A stretch of 64,000 bases of DNA from Paracentrotus lividus. Taxonomy: Eukaryota; Echinodermata; Echinoidea; Camarodonta; Echinidae. Shown one piece after another: positions 12,000 to 22,890 of this stretch. The first letter of the stretch is position 1; every line of letters begins with the position of its first letter. The stretch is from the NCBI GenBank assembly GCA_940671915.1, contig CALNVZ010000174.1, forward strand, positions 22,067,295 through 22,131,294. The letters run 5' to 3'. Under the pieces are notes generated by a model. The model was not told the origin of the DNA. It worked only from the letters and a program-made list of their open reading frames with translations, and did no database searches. A program made the position numbers and the translations under genes.

Positions 12000-12850
12000 A
12001 GGTGAGTTTTGCAATTACCTGTTTCTTTCTTACTCAGAAAATTGCCAAAAACCTCTGTCACTCACCTACAATTAAGTTAGATAATATCAACTTGAGAGTG
12101 ATGATTAGACCTGTCATGATTCACAAAACAGATTCATCCATTTAGAAAAAAGTTAATCTGACATAGAAGATTTTAAGCTGTTTGAACACCATTGTTTCTT
12201 TCTTTTTTAAGATCCTAATGATACCAAATTTGTTCTTTTTCATTGAAAAGTTTATGCAATCCTTTTTCAGGCTTCCCCGAATAGTTCAACTTGAAGTACG
12301 ACAAAGATCCAGCCCAAACACATACCGGATTATGAGGATGTGATTTAGAGATCTCAGTATAAAGCAAGTGAGGTGAGGCTTAATTGTCACCACAGTACTC
12401 TATTCCTATTAAGATATTTTTAACATTGTTCTTACTTACCTGCATTTTGCGACATTATATTTCAAACTGGAAGTTGAAGATTGAATTCCATCGTAATTTT
12501 ACAGAACATATTTATATTAAATAAAACCTTAAATCAGGCATATCTCAGTCAATTTTCAAGCTTTTGAGCTGATTTAAGCATTATTGTGCTTCTTTTTTAA
12601 TAACCTTTCAATGGTACCAAATTGTTGTGGTACCTGCATGTTGGATGGTTTATTTGAACTCAAGGTTGAAGTCTGAATTCCCGTCGTAACTTTACAGAAC
12701 ACATTTCTGTAAAAAAACTCAAATCGGCATATCTCAGTCATTTTCTTAGCTGATTTAAGCTGATTTAATCTATTGTGTTTCTTTTTGATAAACCTTTCAA
12801 TAGTACCAAATTTGTTATAGTTCCTTGAAGAATTTAAAAAGTCACCGATC
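12000..12850. repeat. degenerate ~190-bp tandem repeat holding a second copy of the terminal exon
   Basis: The phrase 'cctttcaat(g/a)(g)taccaaatt' recurs at about 12598 and 12789 (191 bp apart) and in a diverged form at about 12210 (twice that spacing). A damaged second copy of the 11881 exon (AACTTGAAGTACGACAAAGATC...) lies at about 12272-12370, so the gene end was duplicated together with flanking intronic sequence. Confidence 0.6.
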
Positions 12851-13156
12851 TCCCTAACAAATGCGGAGTGGAGGGTGTTCAGTCAAGTGCGCAAGAACAA
12901 AACTGATTTCAGAGGATCAATGAGCGATGAACTCTGTCATGTACTAATCACCAAGGCTCAGCAGACGGGATCTCGCTACTTGAGAGACTTTGATGACAAA
13001 TTTCTTAGGAAGCTAAGTCAGCTACATATAGAGCTCTCAATGAATAACAATCTATGTGTCATGAGGAAAAGAACTGAATCCAGAATTAACAAATGTTTGA
13101 ACAATACAACTGAAATAAACTCAACTTTACTTTCCTCCAGTGAGAGCAGACAGTAA
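12850..13156 (+). pseudogene. hAT-like transposase C-terminal (dimerisation) fragment
   Basis: An open frame contains WRVFSQVRKNKTDFRGSMSD followed by ELCHVLITKAQQ. This resembles the 'ERVFS.VRKNKT.FRGSMS...L..LL' stretch at the end of hAT-type transposases in invertebrates (family knowledge from memory). The preceding PISLTNAE could be the decayed IPHSNAD motif. No N-terminal transposase domain was found nearby, so it is a stranded fragment. Confidence 0.45.
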
Positions 13157-13360
13157 GTTTAGCACAGCTACATGACCTCTTAACAACTGTGGTAAGGTTT
13201 TTTTTTTTTTTTTCTTGAATAATAATCCAAATGTTTTGATACAATGTAAGTGATATTGTGAAATGCTCATATTTCATCTGGAGTATTCATTCATCTTCAG
13301 ATTCATGAAAAATTGTTGGCAATAATTTTCTCAAACCTAAGCTCCACCCTAAAAACAATT

Positions 13361-14854
13361 AAATTCCCATAGGCTCCACTAGCCTGTTGGACCATCAGAA
13401 ACCATTAGGGCTGTTGGTCTCTAATGGTTTCTAATGGTTTATGAAATATGGGACCCACAGAACCATTAGAAATTTCTAATAGACCAATAGACATTTTCTG
13501 TTGGTCCAATAGAATTTTTTCTGTTGGTCCAATAGACATTTTCTAATGGACCAATAAGAAATTAATTAATGAAAATAGTGTAATAAAATCTTTTGGATTG
13601 TTTCGGCTAACAACTCACAGAAACATGTTGACATTAACAATGAATCCTACCCTATCCTATCCTATCCTATCCTAACCTATGCTATCCTATATTAAGGCCC
13701 TATTACTACTGGCAAATTGTTGACCCCTGCTATATAAAGTACTACAGGCAAAATGTTTGAAGAAAGACAGTTACTTAATATCAAATTACACTTTTGTTAA
13801 TGAAATATGAAGAATTGTCATTATGAATCAATTTGAAATTGTGTTAAACCTAAAAAAACTAAAATATTTTTTATTATATTAATAAGCCAAATGCCAGCTA
13901 CATGGCTAAAAATTGCATATTTCTATTTATTTTCCACCTTTTTTCCAAATCTCAGAATACTGCTTATGAATATTCATGACCAACAGAAACCATTAGAAAC
14001 CAATAGAAACCAACAGAAACCAATAGAAACCAGTCAGAAATAACATCTGAACAGAAAATTACAGAAACCAGTAGGAACCAACAACAAGCCGATATAAGCC
14101 AACACAAACTGATACAAGCCAACGGGGAGGGTCCACGAGGCCGAGGGCCCAAGAGGCCGCCAGGGGCAGAGTCCCACGAGGCTGAGCGCCCACGAGGCCG
14201 AGTATTTTCCCATGAGACCGATTTTTCTCATATATTGTATTTTGCAATATACTGTTCGGCCTCGTGGACCCTCCGGCCTCGTGGACCCTCGGGCCTCGAG
14301 GGCACTCAGCCTTATGGGAAGACCCCAAGCCAACAGAAGCAAGCTAATAGAAATCAATAAGAAATAATAAATAAATTATGGAACCCATCAAAAGCTGATA
14401 GAAACTAAAATAAACCATTAGACACCACTGGGAACCAAGAAAAATAGAAAACCCCAATAGAAATTGTATATGGGACAGCCTGAAACTAATAGGCCTAGAG
14501 ACCAATAGAGTCTGATGGTCTGTGTTGGTTTGGTCCAACAGCCTGGAACCAAGAGAGACCAATAGAGACCATCAGACTCTATTGGTTTATGGGTCCAATA
14601 CAAGGGCCAGAAAACCAATTTGTATTGGACCAATAGAGGTTGATGGCCAGACACCAACAGAATCTCTTGCTATCTATTGGAGCCTATTGGTCCTCTGTGG
14701 GTCCATTAGGATTCTGACATTCCCATTGTATTGGTCTCTATTGGAATACGACTGACATTCTGATGGTCCATTAGAAACCATTAGAATCCATCAGACACCA
14801 TTAGAAACCAATAGAAATTTTCTGTTGGTTTTCTAACGGAGCCTATGGGAATTT
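13361..14854. mobile_element. 1.5-kb foldback element built from short TTGGTCTCTATTGG-type repeats
   Basis: The ends are exact inverted repeats (AAATTCCCATAGGCTCC at 13361-13377; its complement at 14838-14854). Almost the whole interior is made of 10-14-bp degenerate units such as ACCATTAGAAACC, CCAATAGAAACC and TTGGTCTCTATTGG in both orientations. A GC-rich internal palindrome based on CCACGAGGCCGAG lies at about 14125-14305, and a (TCCTA)n tract at 13646-13690. Long open frames across it are artefacts of the repeats. Confidence 0.7.
13646..13691. repeat. (TCCTA)n microsatellite
   Basis: About nine copies of a CCTAT pentamer, the later ones with single-base variants (CCTAA, GCTAT). Confidence 0.9.
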
Positions 14855-16690
14855 CGACCTGGGAACAGAAAAAAAAAAGGTTTAAATGCTCCAAAATAGG
14901 GCTCAGATTGCACCAGAGAGCATCTAGAACCCCAGAGCTTCCAGGGCCCTTAGGCGGGCCCTGGACCCCGGCCGCAAGGGACTTCGCGCTTCGCGCTCGT
15001 GATGTATGCTTTGCGCACATGTTGATGTGTGCTACACGCACATTTCTGTGTTTTTTATCTGATCATTACTAATTTGAAATTTCAAATGTTGGCAGCTATG
15101 GAAATGTGTTAGGGTCCCTTACAATCAAGTGGGTGGAGCATTGGAGGAGTACCCTCTCACGATCGAGCTATGAGGATTTTAAATAAAATAATGCATGCAA
15201 ACATATTTTTGAAATGTGATTCAGGCAATTGCAGGGGCAGAGGTAGTTGATGTCAGATTTGCTGGCAGGATTAAGAGTACATAGGGCCCACAGGGCAACA
15301 GTTTGTTCAGGGGTGACCATTTGGTAGGCAAGTCAGAGGATCTCTCAATCAAATTTATTGATAAAATACTACTAGAGGCATAGGATTGAAAGTTGCTCAA
15401 TTGAAGCATGTGGTAATTACTAATTTGCAATTACATATGACAATTGTATGACATCAGGTGAGCACCAGGCCCCCTGGGGCTCTTATCAATTAACCCTAAC
15501 TGCCCTCCTCCATAGTTTTGGCGATTGCATCGCGACCGCTACCAATTTCTGATTCTCGCTTTATGACTTTTTCCCTTGCAGTCTTGTCTTGCACACATTT
15601 TGCAGGGACTGATTTTTAAAATTTACAGGGGAGCTATAATAGCTCTCTAGAGGCTCTCAAGGAGAATTTTTAGGGAGCTAAATTTGTTCTTCATGTAGAA
15701 AGATTGGGTTACAAGGGCTCTGTAAATCACTCCCCAAAAGCATTTAGGGAGCTTGGGAGAGCATCGCTCTCACTCCCTTAAATCTTACTCCCTGATTTTG
15801 ATACCACATTTGTCCTTATCAGACCTACCAAAGGGGTATTATGGGCCATTAGAGACATGCCAACAAAAAACGTTTCCGTACTTTCTATCCTCTTTCACTT
15901 CTTTAGGGGTACTAAGATCTATAGATGTCTATGAATGCATAGCACCATCATGCATCTGGCCATTGCACCTGTCTTCATAGAAAACATTTAATTGTCCAAT
16001 GAATTGTCTATGTCCCTCATTTACCAGAACGAATGCTTTTGGTGCAGGAATGACACACTTGTGAAAATGTATGGCATATTTACCTTGTTTGCTATTGAAA
16101 ATAATTGAATAATAAAAGGTTTTCAGGTCGACAGGTGGAATGAGATTGATATTTTTGTGATCTGAATAATTATTGACATCTAATGAGTTTGGTACCCCTT
16201 ATCCAAATGTAAAAGACAAGAATGCGCTTTTAGGTTGGCAGTACTGAATTAGTATGCGCATGTCATTAAAAAGGCTATAGCTGCATATATTTGTGTACAT
16301 TTACATACATCAATAGTTTATGCAAATCTGCTGTACTCATAAAAATAGATAAGAATTGATTTATTTCACATTTGGGAAACATTAATCTTCATTATTACAC
16401 AGTTTTCATGTAATTTTGTACTTGTTTAGGCTGAAATTATGAAAATATCCCCCAAATGCATAAAATACGCATTATGAATAATTCATTTCCTAATTATGCA
16501 CACAAAAAAAGCATAATTGATTTTAAAAAATTACACCACCAGATTCAGCATCCAGCATTCAGATAAAATTTAGCTTCTCAGCCTCACTCCAACTAGAGCA
16601 TTTTACCCACTGTACAATATATAAATACAAATATATGTTGTGCTAGTAATATTTCTGTCATGCCTAGCTGATTCTAGTTCAAACTCGGAG
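14855..16690. other. intergenic, no gene seen
   Basis: No coding region recognised. Imperfect short inverted motifs (GGGAGCT / AGCTCCC-like) occur at 15640-15790. Confidence 0.4.
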
Positions 16691-18270
16691 ATGTAATCAT
16701 TAGTCTAGTAAGATCAGACCGGAACTAAACCCCAAATACCAGCCACTCTGTCGGCCAGAGGTGAAAGTCACACAACACCTGTTTGGCGAAGATCTCGGCA
16801 AACTAGTTAAAGACATGACTGAACAACAGAAAGTGGTGGCGGTGACAAAAATGGGCACTATGAAGTTCAAAGAGCTACGTTATGCTCCGTACCCAAGCTC
16901 ACGCTTGATTTCCTACATTGACGACACTCTGATAATAGGAGACTCTAAAGAACGTGTAGTCCAGGCGGTCTGTGACACAAAAGAGATACTCTCAAGGTTA
17001 GGGTTTGTCATTCCCCCTCAAAAATCCAGATTTGAGCCAAGCCAACAACTTACTTTCTTGGGCTTCGATATAAAGTCAGACACAATGACTGTCAGACCAA
17101 CAGAGAGAAAAATCACTGAAATTAGGGAGTTTGCTTTGAAACTGCTCAGAAAGAGTATAGTGACAATCAGACAACTGGCCTGTTTCATTGGGAAAGTTGT
17201 AGCTACCCTTCCTGCCTGTGAGCATGGGAAAATGCACTAAAGAGCACTTGAGAGAGATAAAATCTGTAATCTGAGGACACATAGGGGCAATTATGATGCT
17301 AGTGTAAAGGCCTCGTCACACCGAGTCCGGTCCGGTGACCGGTACGGCAAACCGTCTCAAATCGCTCCATGAGCGATCCCATAAAAACCGTACCGGTTGC
17401 CGTTCCGGCTAGTACGGCATAGCCCGTGTTTGTTGTGACCAGTCTCATTGCAATAGTACACGGCCGATTCATTTCGAACGTTTTTGCCCATTGTTGAACC
17501 GGAACGGGCCCGTGCCGTGACCCGGACCGGACTCGGTGTGACAAGGCCTTTACACTAACAGTTGCTGCAAAAGAAAATTTGGTCTGGTGGAAAGAGAACA
17601 TAGAGTCTGCAATCAGACACCTGAACAGGAGGAAACCAGACATTGAGTTGAGTAGTGATGCTAGTGGTTCAGGCTGGGGAGGAACAGATAATAAGGCCCA
17701 ATGTGGTGGTCGATGGAAGCAATCAGAATCCCTTGCCAACGGGAACAATATCAACTATCTCGAGTTACTTGCAGCTTTCTTTACGCTGAAAGCCTTTTGT
17801 AAAGACAAGAGAGGCATACATGTTCTCATGAGAATAGATAATACCACAGCTGTTAGCTACATCAATGAAATGGGTGGAATAAAGTCTAAAGAATGTGATG
17901 AACTAGCTCAGATATTATGGAATTGGCGTATAGAGCATGATATAAATAATGGGTCACAGCAGCTCACCTTCCCGGTGTAGAGAATGTAATTGCTGATAGG
18001 AGGTCTAGGCATTTCAGAGATGAAACAGAATGGATGTTAAATCCTAAGTTATCTAGAGAACTATGTAACTCAATGGGTACACCAAACATTGACCTCTTTG
18101 CTTCTAGGCTGAATAACCAGTTACCAATTTATGTGTCATGGCAACCGGACCCTGGGGCTCTTGCTATAAATGCATTCACATTAGATTGGGGTGAATTCGA
18201 GTTTTATGCCTTTCCTTCATTCTGTATCATAAATAGATATCTTCAGAAAGTTGTGGAGGACAAAATGTAG
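16690..18270 (+). pseudogene. DIRS/Ngaro-like retrotransposon: RT - RNase H - downstream domain
   Basis: RT part (16761-17240): FGEDLGKLVK, then SYIDDTLIIGDS (the catalytic .DD box) and GFVIPPQKSRFEPSQQLTFL. The stretch before the DD box is shortened, an internal deletion. RNase H part (17579-17960): SSDASGSGWGG, NYLELLAAF and RIDNTTAVSYIN supply the D-E-D catalytic residues. Downstream (18034-18270): IDLFASRLNNQLPIYVSWQP then DPGALAINAFTLDW and FYAFPSF, typical of DIRS/Ngaro pol. A 254-bp MITE splits RT from RNase H and there are frameshifts near 17240 and 17980, so it is dead. The element's own tyrosine recombinase was not found next to it. Confidence 0.85.
17302..17555. mobile_element. 254-bp MITE with 35-bp inverted ends inserted in the DIRS-like pol
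   Basis: Ends GTGTAAAGGCC... and ...GGCCTTTACAC are near-perfect inverted repeats of about 34-35 bp (one mismatch), rich in GGTCCGG. It is flanked by TA on both sides (17300-17301; 17556-17557), suggesting a TA target duplication as in Tc1/mariner-type elements. GC-rich relative to its host. Confidence 0.85.
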
Positions 18271-18359
18271 TCAATATGTGTACCAAAATCCCTGCCAAGT
18301 TATTAATCGGAAGACATTTTCCGATACAAAATGTTAAATTTGTACATAAAATCTACGTT

Positions 18360-18615
18360 ATGGATGGTTCATCCAATTCTCACTAAAGCTGGATTTAGGG
18401 GTTATGAGGTCAATTGGGCAACAAATAGCTTGTCGTCATTTTATCTCAAGAACTGATTGACGTATTCTCTCCAAACTTGGCCCATGTAAGGGGCCAATGA
18501 TCTAATTCAATTTTGGGTTATGAGGTCAAAGCTCACAGGACTCGTTTTTAATAGCTCATGATTGAGTTATGTAATTGGGCATAATATGTAAATCACACAA
18601 GGCGGAGGCATCATT
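18360..18615. repeat. diverged copy of the GAGGTCA / GGCGGAGGCAT repeat family
   Basis: Contains TTATGAGGTCAAAGCTCA, 'tctcaagaactgattgac' and ends AAGGCGGAGGCATCAT, the same landmarks as the 52.7-56.4 kb array and the 24.0-kb copy. It sits immediately upstream of the SET exon. Confidence 0.6.
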
Positions 18616-18692
18616 TTCAACTGCGCGCATTCAAACATCCACCTAGTTTAATACATGACATACAATATTGTACACTTTTTTTTTAAATACAG

Positions 18693-18897
18693 TCTTGATG
18701 CAACTGATGAATGTGCTTTTGGGGATAGACTCGGCCGCCTCGTGAATCATGGACAAGGGAAGGAGGAGAATGCCCGAATGAAGATGCTAGATATTAAGTC
18801 ACATCCACACCTTTGCATATTTGCTACAAAGAACATATCTAAAGGGACTGAAGTTCTGTACGATTATGGAGTTCGAGGACTACCGTGGACCAATAAG
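18693..18897 (+). pseudogene. KMT5A/SETD8-like SET-domain exon
   Basis: Exon bounded by acceptor taaatacag and donor AAG|gtaaaa, starting in phase 1. It encodes LDATDECAF..RLGRLVNHG, KMLDIKSHPHLCIFATKNIS and KGTEVLYDYG..GLPW. These match the AdoMet-binding RLGR.(I/V)NH and catalytic LLYDYG motifs of H4K20 monomethyltransferase KMT5A, whose SET domain ends the same way (from memory). The exon itself has no stop. The N-terminal half of the SET domain should lie upstream and was not found before the DIRS copy at 16.7-18.3 kb. Confidence 0.8.
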
Positions 18898-19176
18898 GTA
18901 AAATGATTTTTTGATAAATTCATAGTATGATGGACATTACATGACTATTAGCAGATGTAATGAAAGCCAAATTTCACCTTTTCATGTTTTGCTTGTAACC
19001 CATGATAGACAGAGAAATACAAGTCATGTATGTGAGATTAAATTCTTTACCTCTGCACATTAACCGTAATACTAAAAACTGCCCCATGTGATACAGTTAT
19101 ATTGATTACAATGGAGACGAGTTTCTGCTCTTTATCTGGCTTCATTTATATGATGTCTAATTATTTCCCCCCTTAG

Positions 19177-19960
19177 GATTTCAGAGAACAAGTTCAAAGG
19201 CAAGAAGAAGTAGAGACACAAGTCCACCAACATAGAGAGACAGAAGACTATCAACAAGAAGGACATACACAAGGAACACAAGTCCACCAACAAGGAGAGA
19301 CAAAAGACCACCATCAAGAAGGACATACAAAAGAATTACAAATCCACCAACAAGAGAGACAGAAGACCACCAACAAGAACGACAGACACAAGAAACACAA
19401 GTCCACCAACATGGAGAGACAGAAGACCACCAGCACAGGGAAACACAAGTCCATCAAGGAATGACAGAAGACCACCAAGAAGAAGGACAGATACAAGGAA
19501 CACAAGTCCACCAACAAGGAGAGTCAGAAGATCACCAACAAGAAGGAGAGATACAAGAACCACAAGTCCACCAACAAGGAGAGAAAGAGGACCACCGACA
19601 AGAAGGAGAGATACAAGGAGCACAAGTCCACACCACGAGAAGAGACAGAGGACATCAACAGAAGAAGGAGAACCAAGGAGCGACAAGTCCAGACCAACAA
19701 GGGAAGACAGAAGACAGCAACGAAGGAGGACACAAGAACGACAAGTCCACCAACAAGGGAGACGAAAGAGAACCATCAACAAGAAGGACACAAGCAAGCA
19801 CAAGAAGAGAGCAGAAGACCACCAACAAGAACGACAGACACAAGAAAAACAAGTCCACCAACATGGAGACAGAGACCACCAGCACAGGAAGATAACGAGG
19901 ACCCAAAAGTCCCCCCATCAAGGAATGACAGAAGACAAACCAAGAAGAAGACAGACCACA
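19177..19960 (+). repeat. coding-derived ~60-bp minisatellite (His/Gln/Glu-rich)
   Basis: After an acceptor (ccccttag|GATTTC) the sequence is about 11 units marked by CAAGTCCACCAAC at 19219, 19279, 19339, 19398, 19446, 19503, 19563, 19623, 19684, 19742 and 19849. Spacing is mostly 57-61 bp, with one short (48) and one long (107) interval. In frame the unit reads TQVHQQGE..DHQQEGE.QG. Non-multiple-of-3 steps shift the frame repeatedly, so the full array cannot be one continuous coding exon as it stands. Confidence 0.85.
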
Positions 19961-20056
19961 GAGGAACACTATATGCAGTCATCCAAGCAAGAGAGTCAGA
20001 AGATCACCAAAGTTAAGGAGAGATACAGAGAAACCACAAGTCTTACGTTTCTTCAC

Positions 20057-20168
20057 AGGAGAGAAGAAGAGAACGTGCACGTTTCCGGAGCATGGTCGTC
20101 AAGATGCGGAGACAGGAGATGTATATTCAAGGCACACAAGTTCCTATGTCCATACTTAAGAGGAGACA
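20057..20168 (+). pseudogene. possible exon, unknown
   Basis: Bounded by a good acceptor (tttcttcacag) and donor (GACAG|gtaagg); open in two frames. Arg/Lys-rich or Cys-containing depending on frame. No recognised motif. Confidence 0.3.
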
Positions 20169-20508
20169 GGTAAGGGAGGACCATCTGTGTGGCATCCACC
20201 AGGAGAAGGAGATCCCATCAGGTCTCCGATCGCACTTAAGTCCGTATCGACATGAGCAACTCGGACGTGGATTCATTGGATCTGAGTAGCTGGCCGGACT
20301 CACGTTCGAAAGCATAAAGAGACAACCGTATGGTAGGCGGTTCTGTACTCATCCAGCTAAACTCACTTCATTGGAGTTGTGCCAGCTGCGAGAGGTCAAG
20401 GACAGACAGTGATAGGCTTGACTCGTCACTGGACTATATTGGTGTAGCGCAGAAGCATTTCAAGGTGTAAGTGTTGCAGGGTGGTCCACTATAGCGCTAT
20501 ACGATGTC

Positions 20509-20678
20509 GTGTCTTGTTCCTTTAAAGGCTTGCTTGGGTTGGTACAAGGTTCCACTCCTAATTCTCTGAAGGGAGCAGGGACAAGTAAGACACCCACGCT
20601 AGAGCCAAGAATTGAGCTAGAACATCATCCGTACGATGGGGTCCAGTGCCGTTGTCCCATGTGCATAGCGAGTAGAAA
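20509..20678 (+). pseudogene. possible exon with C-x-C-x2-C motif
   Basis: An open frame ends PYDGVQCRCPMCIASRK at AAAG|gtaggt, a good donor. The clustered cysteines (CRCPMC) suggest a metal-binding scrap, but I do not recognise the family. Confidence 0.3.
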
Positions 20679-21237
20679 GGTAGGTACACGACATCTAAAT
20701 GTGCTCACGCTAACCAAATGAGTACGAGCTCCATGGATGTGGCGTGTTTGAGCGGAGATAGGTAGGAGGAAGTTAGATGCGTCAGGTCTTATGTGGTGCT
20801 GTCCCTTACACTAAGAAGTATTATGGATGGGATGCTCACATCTGTTCAGTTCCTATCGCTAGGTTAAAGTTAGATGGAGTGTCGACCTGATCTGGTTGTG
20901 CAGCTACCAGAAAGATGTCTGCATCCACGATTCGTTGGTGCAACATATGGAGAGCTGCTCATATTGCGTATCAATGCATCGCGTTCACTGTCCTCGTTGT
21001 TGTGTCTTCTGTCTCTCCTTGTTTGAGGGAGATGAGAACTTGAGTAGCTAGAACAAAGTTGCGATCCTATACCATAATTGGTCTCATTCTCTTATCACAT
21101 AGTGTGACTTCAGGAGTGAGGCAACGTACGCGCGCATGTTTGACTATCCTGCGCGCGATTGGAGATTGTTTAGCGCATCCGCTATATATCTATTTGCTAA
21201 ATCACGTCGAATCTCCAAAATCGATTTGGCCAGCAAT

Positions 21238-21560
21238 GAGCTTTGTGATGATGAAAGATTTGATGCACGTAGCGAGACCTTTGACCTTGATTCAACATAT
21301 CAACAGAGGAGGAGAGCAAAGGAATTCAGCAGTGATGAGCAACTCCCAAGATTCATTCAAGAAATGTTCAAGTGCGCAATAGACCATCTGCTGTAATATC
21401 TACACGAGATGAATTTGATACAGACAGTGAGACATCTGCCCTTGATCCAACATATCGCCCAGAGGGGGTACTGATGAAGAATACAGCAGTGATGAGACAA
21501 CTCCCGAAATTCATCAAGAAATGTTCTGTGTCACAAGAGGCCATCTTCTGTTATATCTTC
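21238..21560 (+). repeat. tandem duplication of an acidic Ser/Asp-rich coding segment (~160 bp x 2)
   Basis: Two adjacent segments share order and wording: 'gatgaaagatttgatgcac..gagacctttgaccttgattcaacatat' then 'agcagtgatga..caactcccaagattcat' at 21238-21398, repeated with about 20-25% differences at 21399-21560. In frame each encodes (D/E)ETFDLDSTY... and a Ser-Asp-Glu stretch. Such an acidic linker precedes the zinc finger in the recalled family. Confidence 0.6.
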
Positions 21561-21639
21561 TCCAGATGAAAAACCTAGAAGATGTATAAACAATGCTTCC
21601 AGGATCATTTCAGGGCCAGAATTGCCTCTTCAGAAACCA

Positions 21640-22110
21640 ATAATAGTATGGAAAGGAAACCAAACATGAGGACAAGAAAAGGTACAAGAAGCCATCAAGG
21701 CCATGCCCCTTCTGCAACAAAGCTTGTGGTGAAAAGCTCTCACGACACATTCGTTTGATACATAAGGATGAGGAACAGGTGAAATCTGCCATGCAGCTGC
21801 CGAAGCGGAAGAGAGACAAGGTGTTTCACAGTTCAGGAAGGAAGGCATATACCAAGTAAATAGAGAGCGTATGAAAGATGAGACCCCATATATGAAAGGG
21901 AAAAGTTACCAAAAGAGGAGTAACAATCAAACTTAAAATGTGCAGCAACTGCAAGGGCTTTTACAGCTCACATTTCTTCTGGCATCACAGGAAAGTTTGT
22001 CAAGGTGATGTATGCACTCCATCAGAAGGAGTACCAGTAAACCTCATGGAAGGAAAAGATCAGTGTATCACAACACCCAGACTTTGTTACTGACATACTT
22101 AAGATTCCAG
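21640..22110 (+). pseudogene. zinc-finger segment of the fossil recombinase gene
   Basis: Frame one reads CPFCNKACGEKLSRHIRLIH (C-x2-C-x10-H-x4-H; 21704-21763), followed by QVKSAMQLPKRKRDKVF and a TAA. About 80 bp further another frame reads MCSNCKGFYSSHFFWHHRKV then C (C-x2-C...H-x(n)-C; 21940-22000), followed by VNLMEGKDQCITTPRLC. Two finger-like motifs in tandem, the second of C2HC type, agree with the DNA-binding N-terminal region of the anonymous family. The frame change and stop between them show decay. Confidence 0.6.
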
Positions 22111-22890
22111 AATGATGATGTTGGAAATACATGTAGATCGGACAAAGTGATAGTTAATGTTGGTCATCGACTTTGGACTAAACAGAGATAAAAAAAGACA
22201 AGAAACTGAAGTAAGAAAGTCAGTTATGGCTGAATGAGAAGACTTCCACCTTATATGCTGATTTAAGAAGAAACATGAGGTCATGGGACTACAGATCTCA
22301 CAATGGGACATGCTGGAGACATGTTCAGTAGAGAGCACTTTGATTCTTTGACAGAGCGATCCAGTCACTTATGATGAATCTGATGCAAATTAAGCCAGAG
22401 ACTAAACTATCCTTATACTTTGTGCTGAAAAAAGCTTGCAAAATCACCAAGAGCTAGTTTTCTTGTATTAGGCTTGATGAAATGCATCTGAGATCGATAA
22501 GTTCGTAGAGATTCTTGACTTGAACCAGAATTTATTTTTGGAGATGCCATTATGAAATCAGAAGAATCGCCAGTGCCTTGAGGAAGCCTCAGAGCTCCCG
22601 CTTGAGGCTGACATGGAAGCATTGAAGACATACACTCAAAAGAAAGTCATAATCTGTCTGTGAGTGTTTGGGATTCTCACGCATTTGTAGAGTTACGAGA
22701 TTGACTTGCTCGCGATTGACATTGTGGAATGCAAGGCGTGGTGGGGAACCAGCAGGCTTACAACCCAAGAATGGAGAGATGCAGAAGAGGGTGATGGATA
22801 CAGGAAGACAAGATTCAGGAAGTGAAAGATCCAGCTCATCGGGAACTTTTAGCTCAGCTCAAGATAGCTACCAGACGGAAGGGGCACCAA
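22111..22890 (+). pseudogene. decayed core (N-terminal SAM-like part) of the recombinase gene
   Basis: Fragments in order: SLYFVLKKACKITKS (about 22405), EIDLLAIDIVECKAWW (about 22697), DPAHRELLAQLKIATRRK (about 22830). They are separated by stops and frame changes. They line up in order with the helical core-binding part preceding the catalytic domain in the recalled family; individually they are weak. Confidence 0.4.

Larger units (their letters stand above)
8160..12000 (+). pseudogene. decayed gene of an anonymous multicopy (transposon-like) family
   Basis: Pieces appear in fixed order on the + strand: a Pro-rich stretch (8305-8559, long PPPP runs), a coiled-coil-like LRRLHKKIQIKDSEL segment (about 8510), LREMVHDKLP (8732), FSQVGPVIEAVLKLGKLK (8832), VLGLRDISSKSGQDVLNTLK (9070), MSDRAST.IRFNELLED (9210), TACKRVSQGGDEKSGCHGKF (9494), FRGNSLTYYSRMQG (9614), then the open frame 10238-11011, rich in Lys/Arg/Ala coiled coil and ending VGKWVRHRFTSDGNEEYHAGKVISQ. 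After an intron (donor about 10859) a terminal exon at 11881 spells LPAWFNMKYDEDPAIYTYQL in a shifted frame. I recall many unnamed predicted proteins of corals, fish and echinoderms with these motifs; function unknown to me. Many stops and frameshifts make it a pseudogene. Confidence 0.65.

Noticed and set aside
14034-14760. Long overlapping open frames on both strands
   Set aside because: They fall in the short-repeat foldback element; repeats without stops in several frames give spurious ORFs.
16761-18270. Ty3-type LTR retrotransposon
   Set aside because: Motif set (IDDTLIIGDS, SSDASGSGWGG, IDLFASRLN) fits DIRS/Ngaro pol better, and no LTRs or integrase were seen.
19132-19982. Minus-strand frames rich in Leu/Val/Ser that look like membrane proteins
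   Set aside because: They are the antisense of the 60-bp minisatellite, not a gene.
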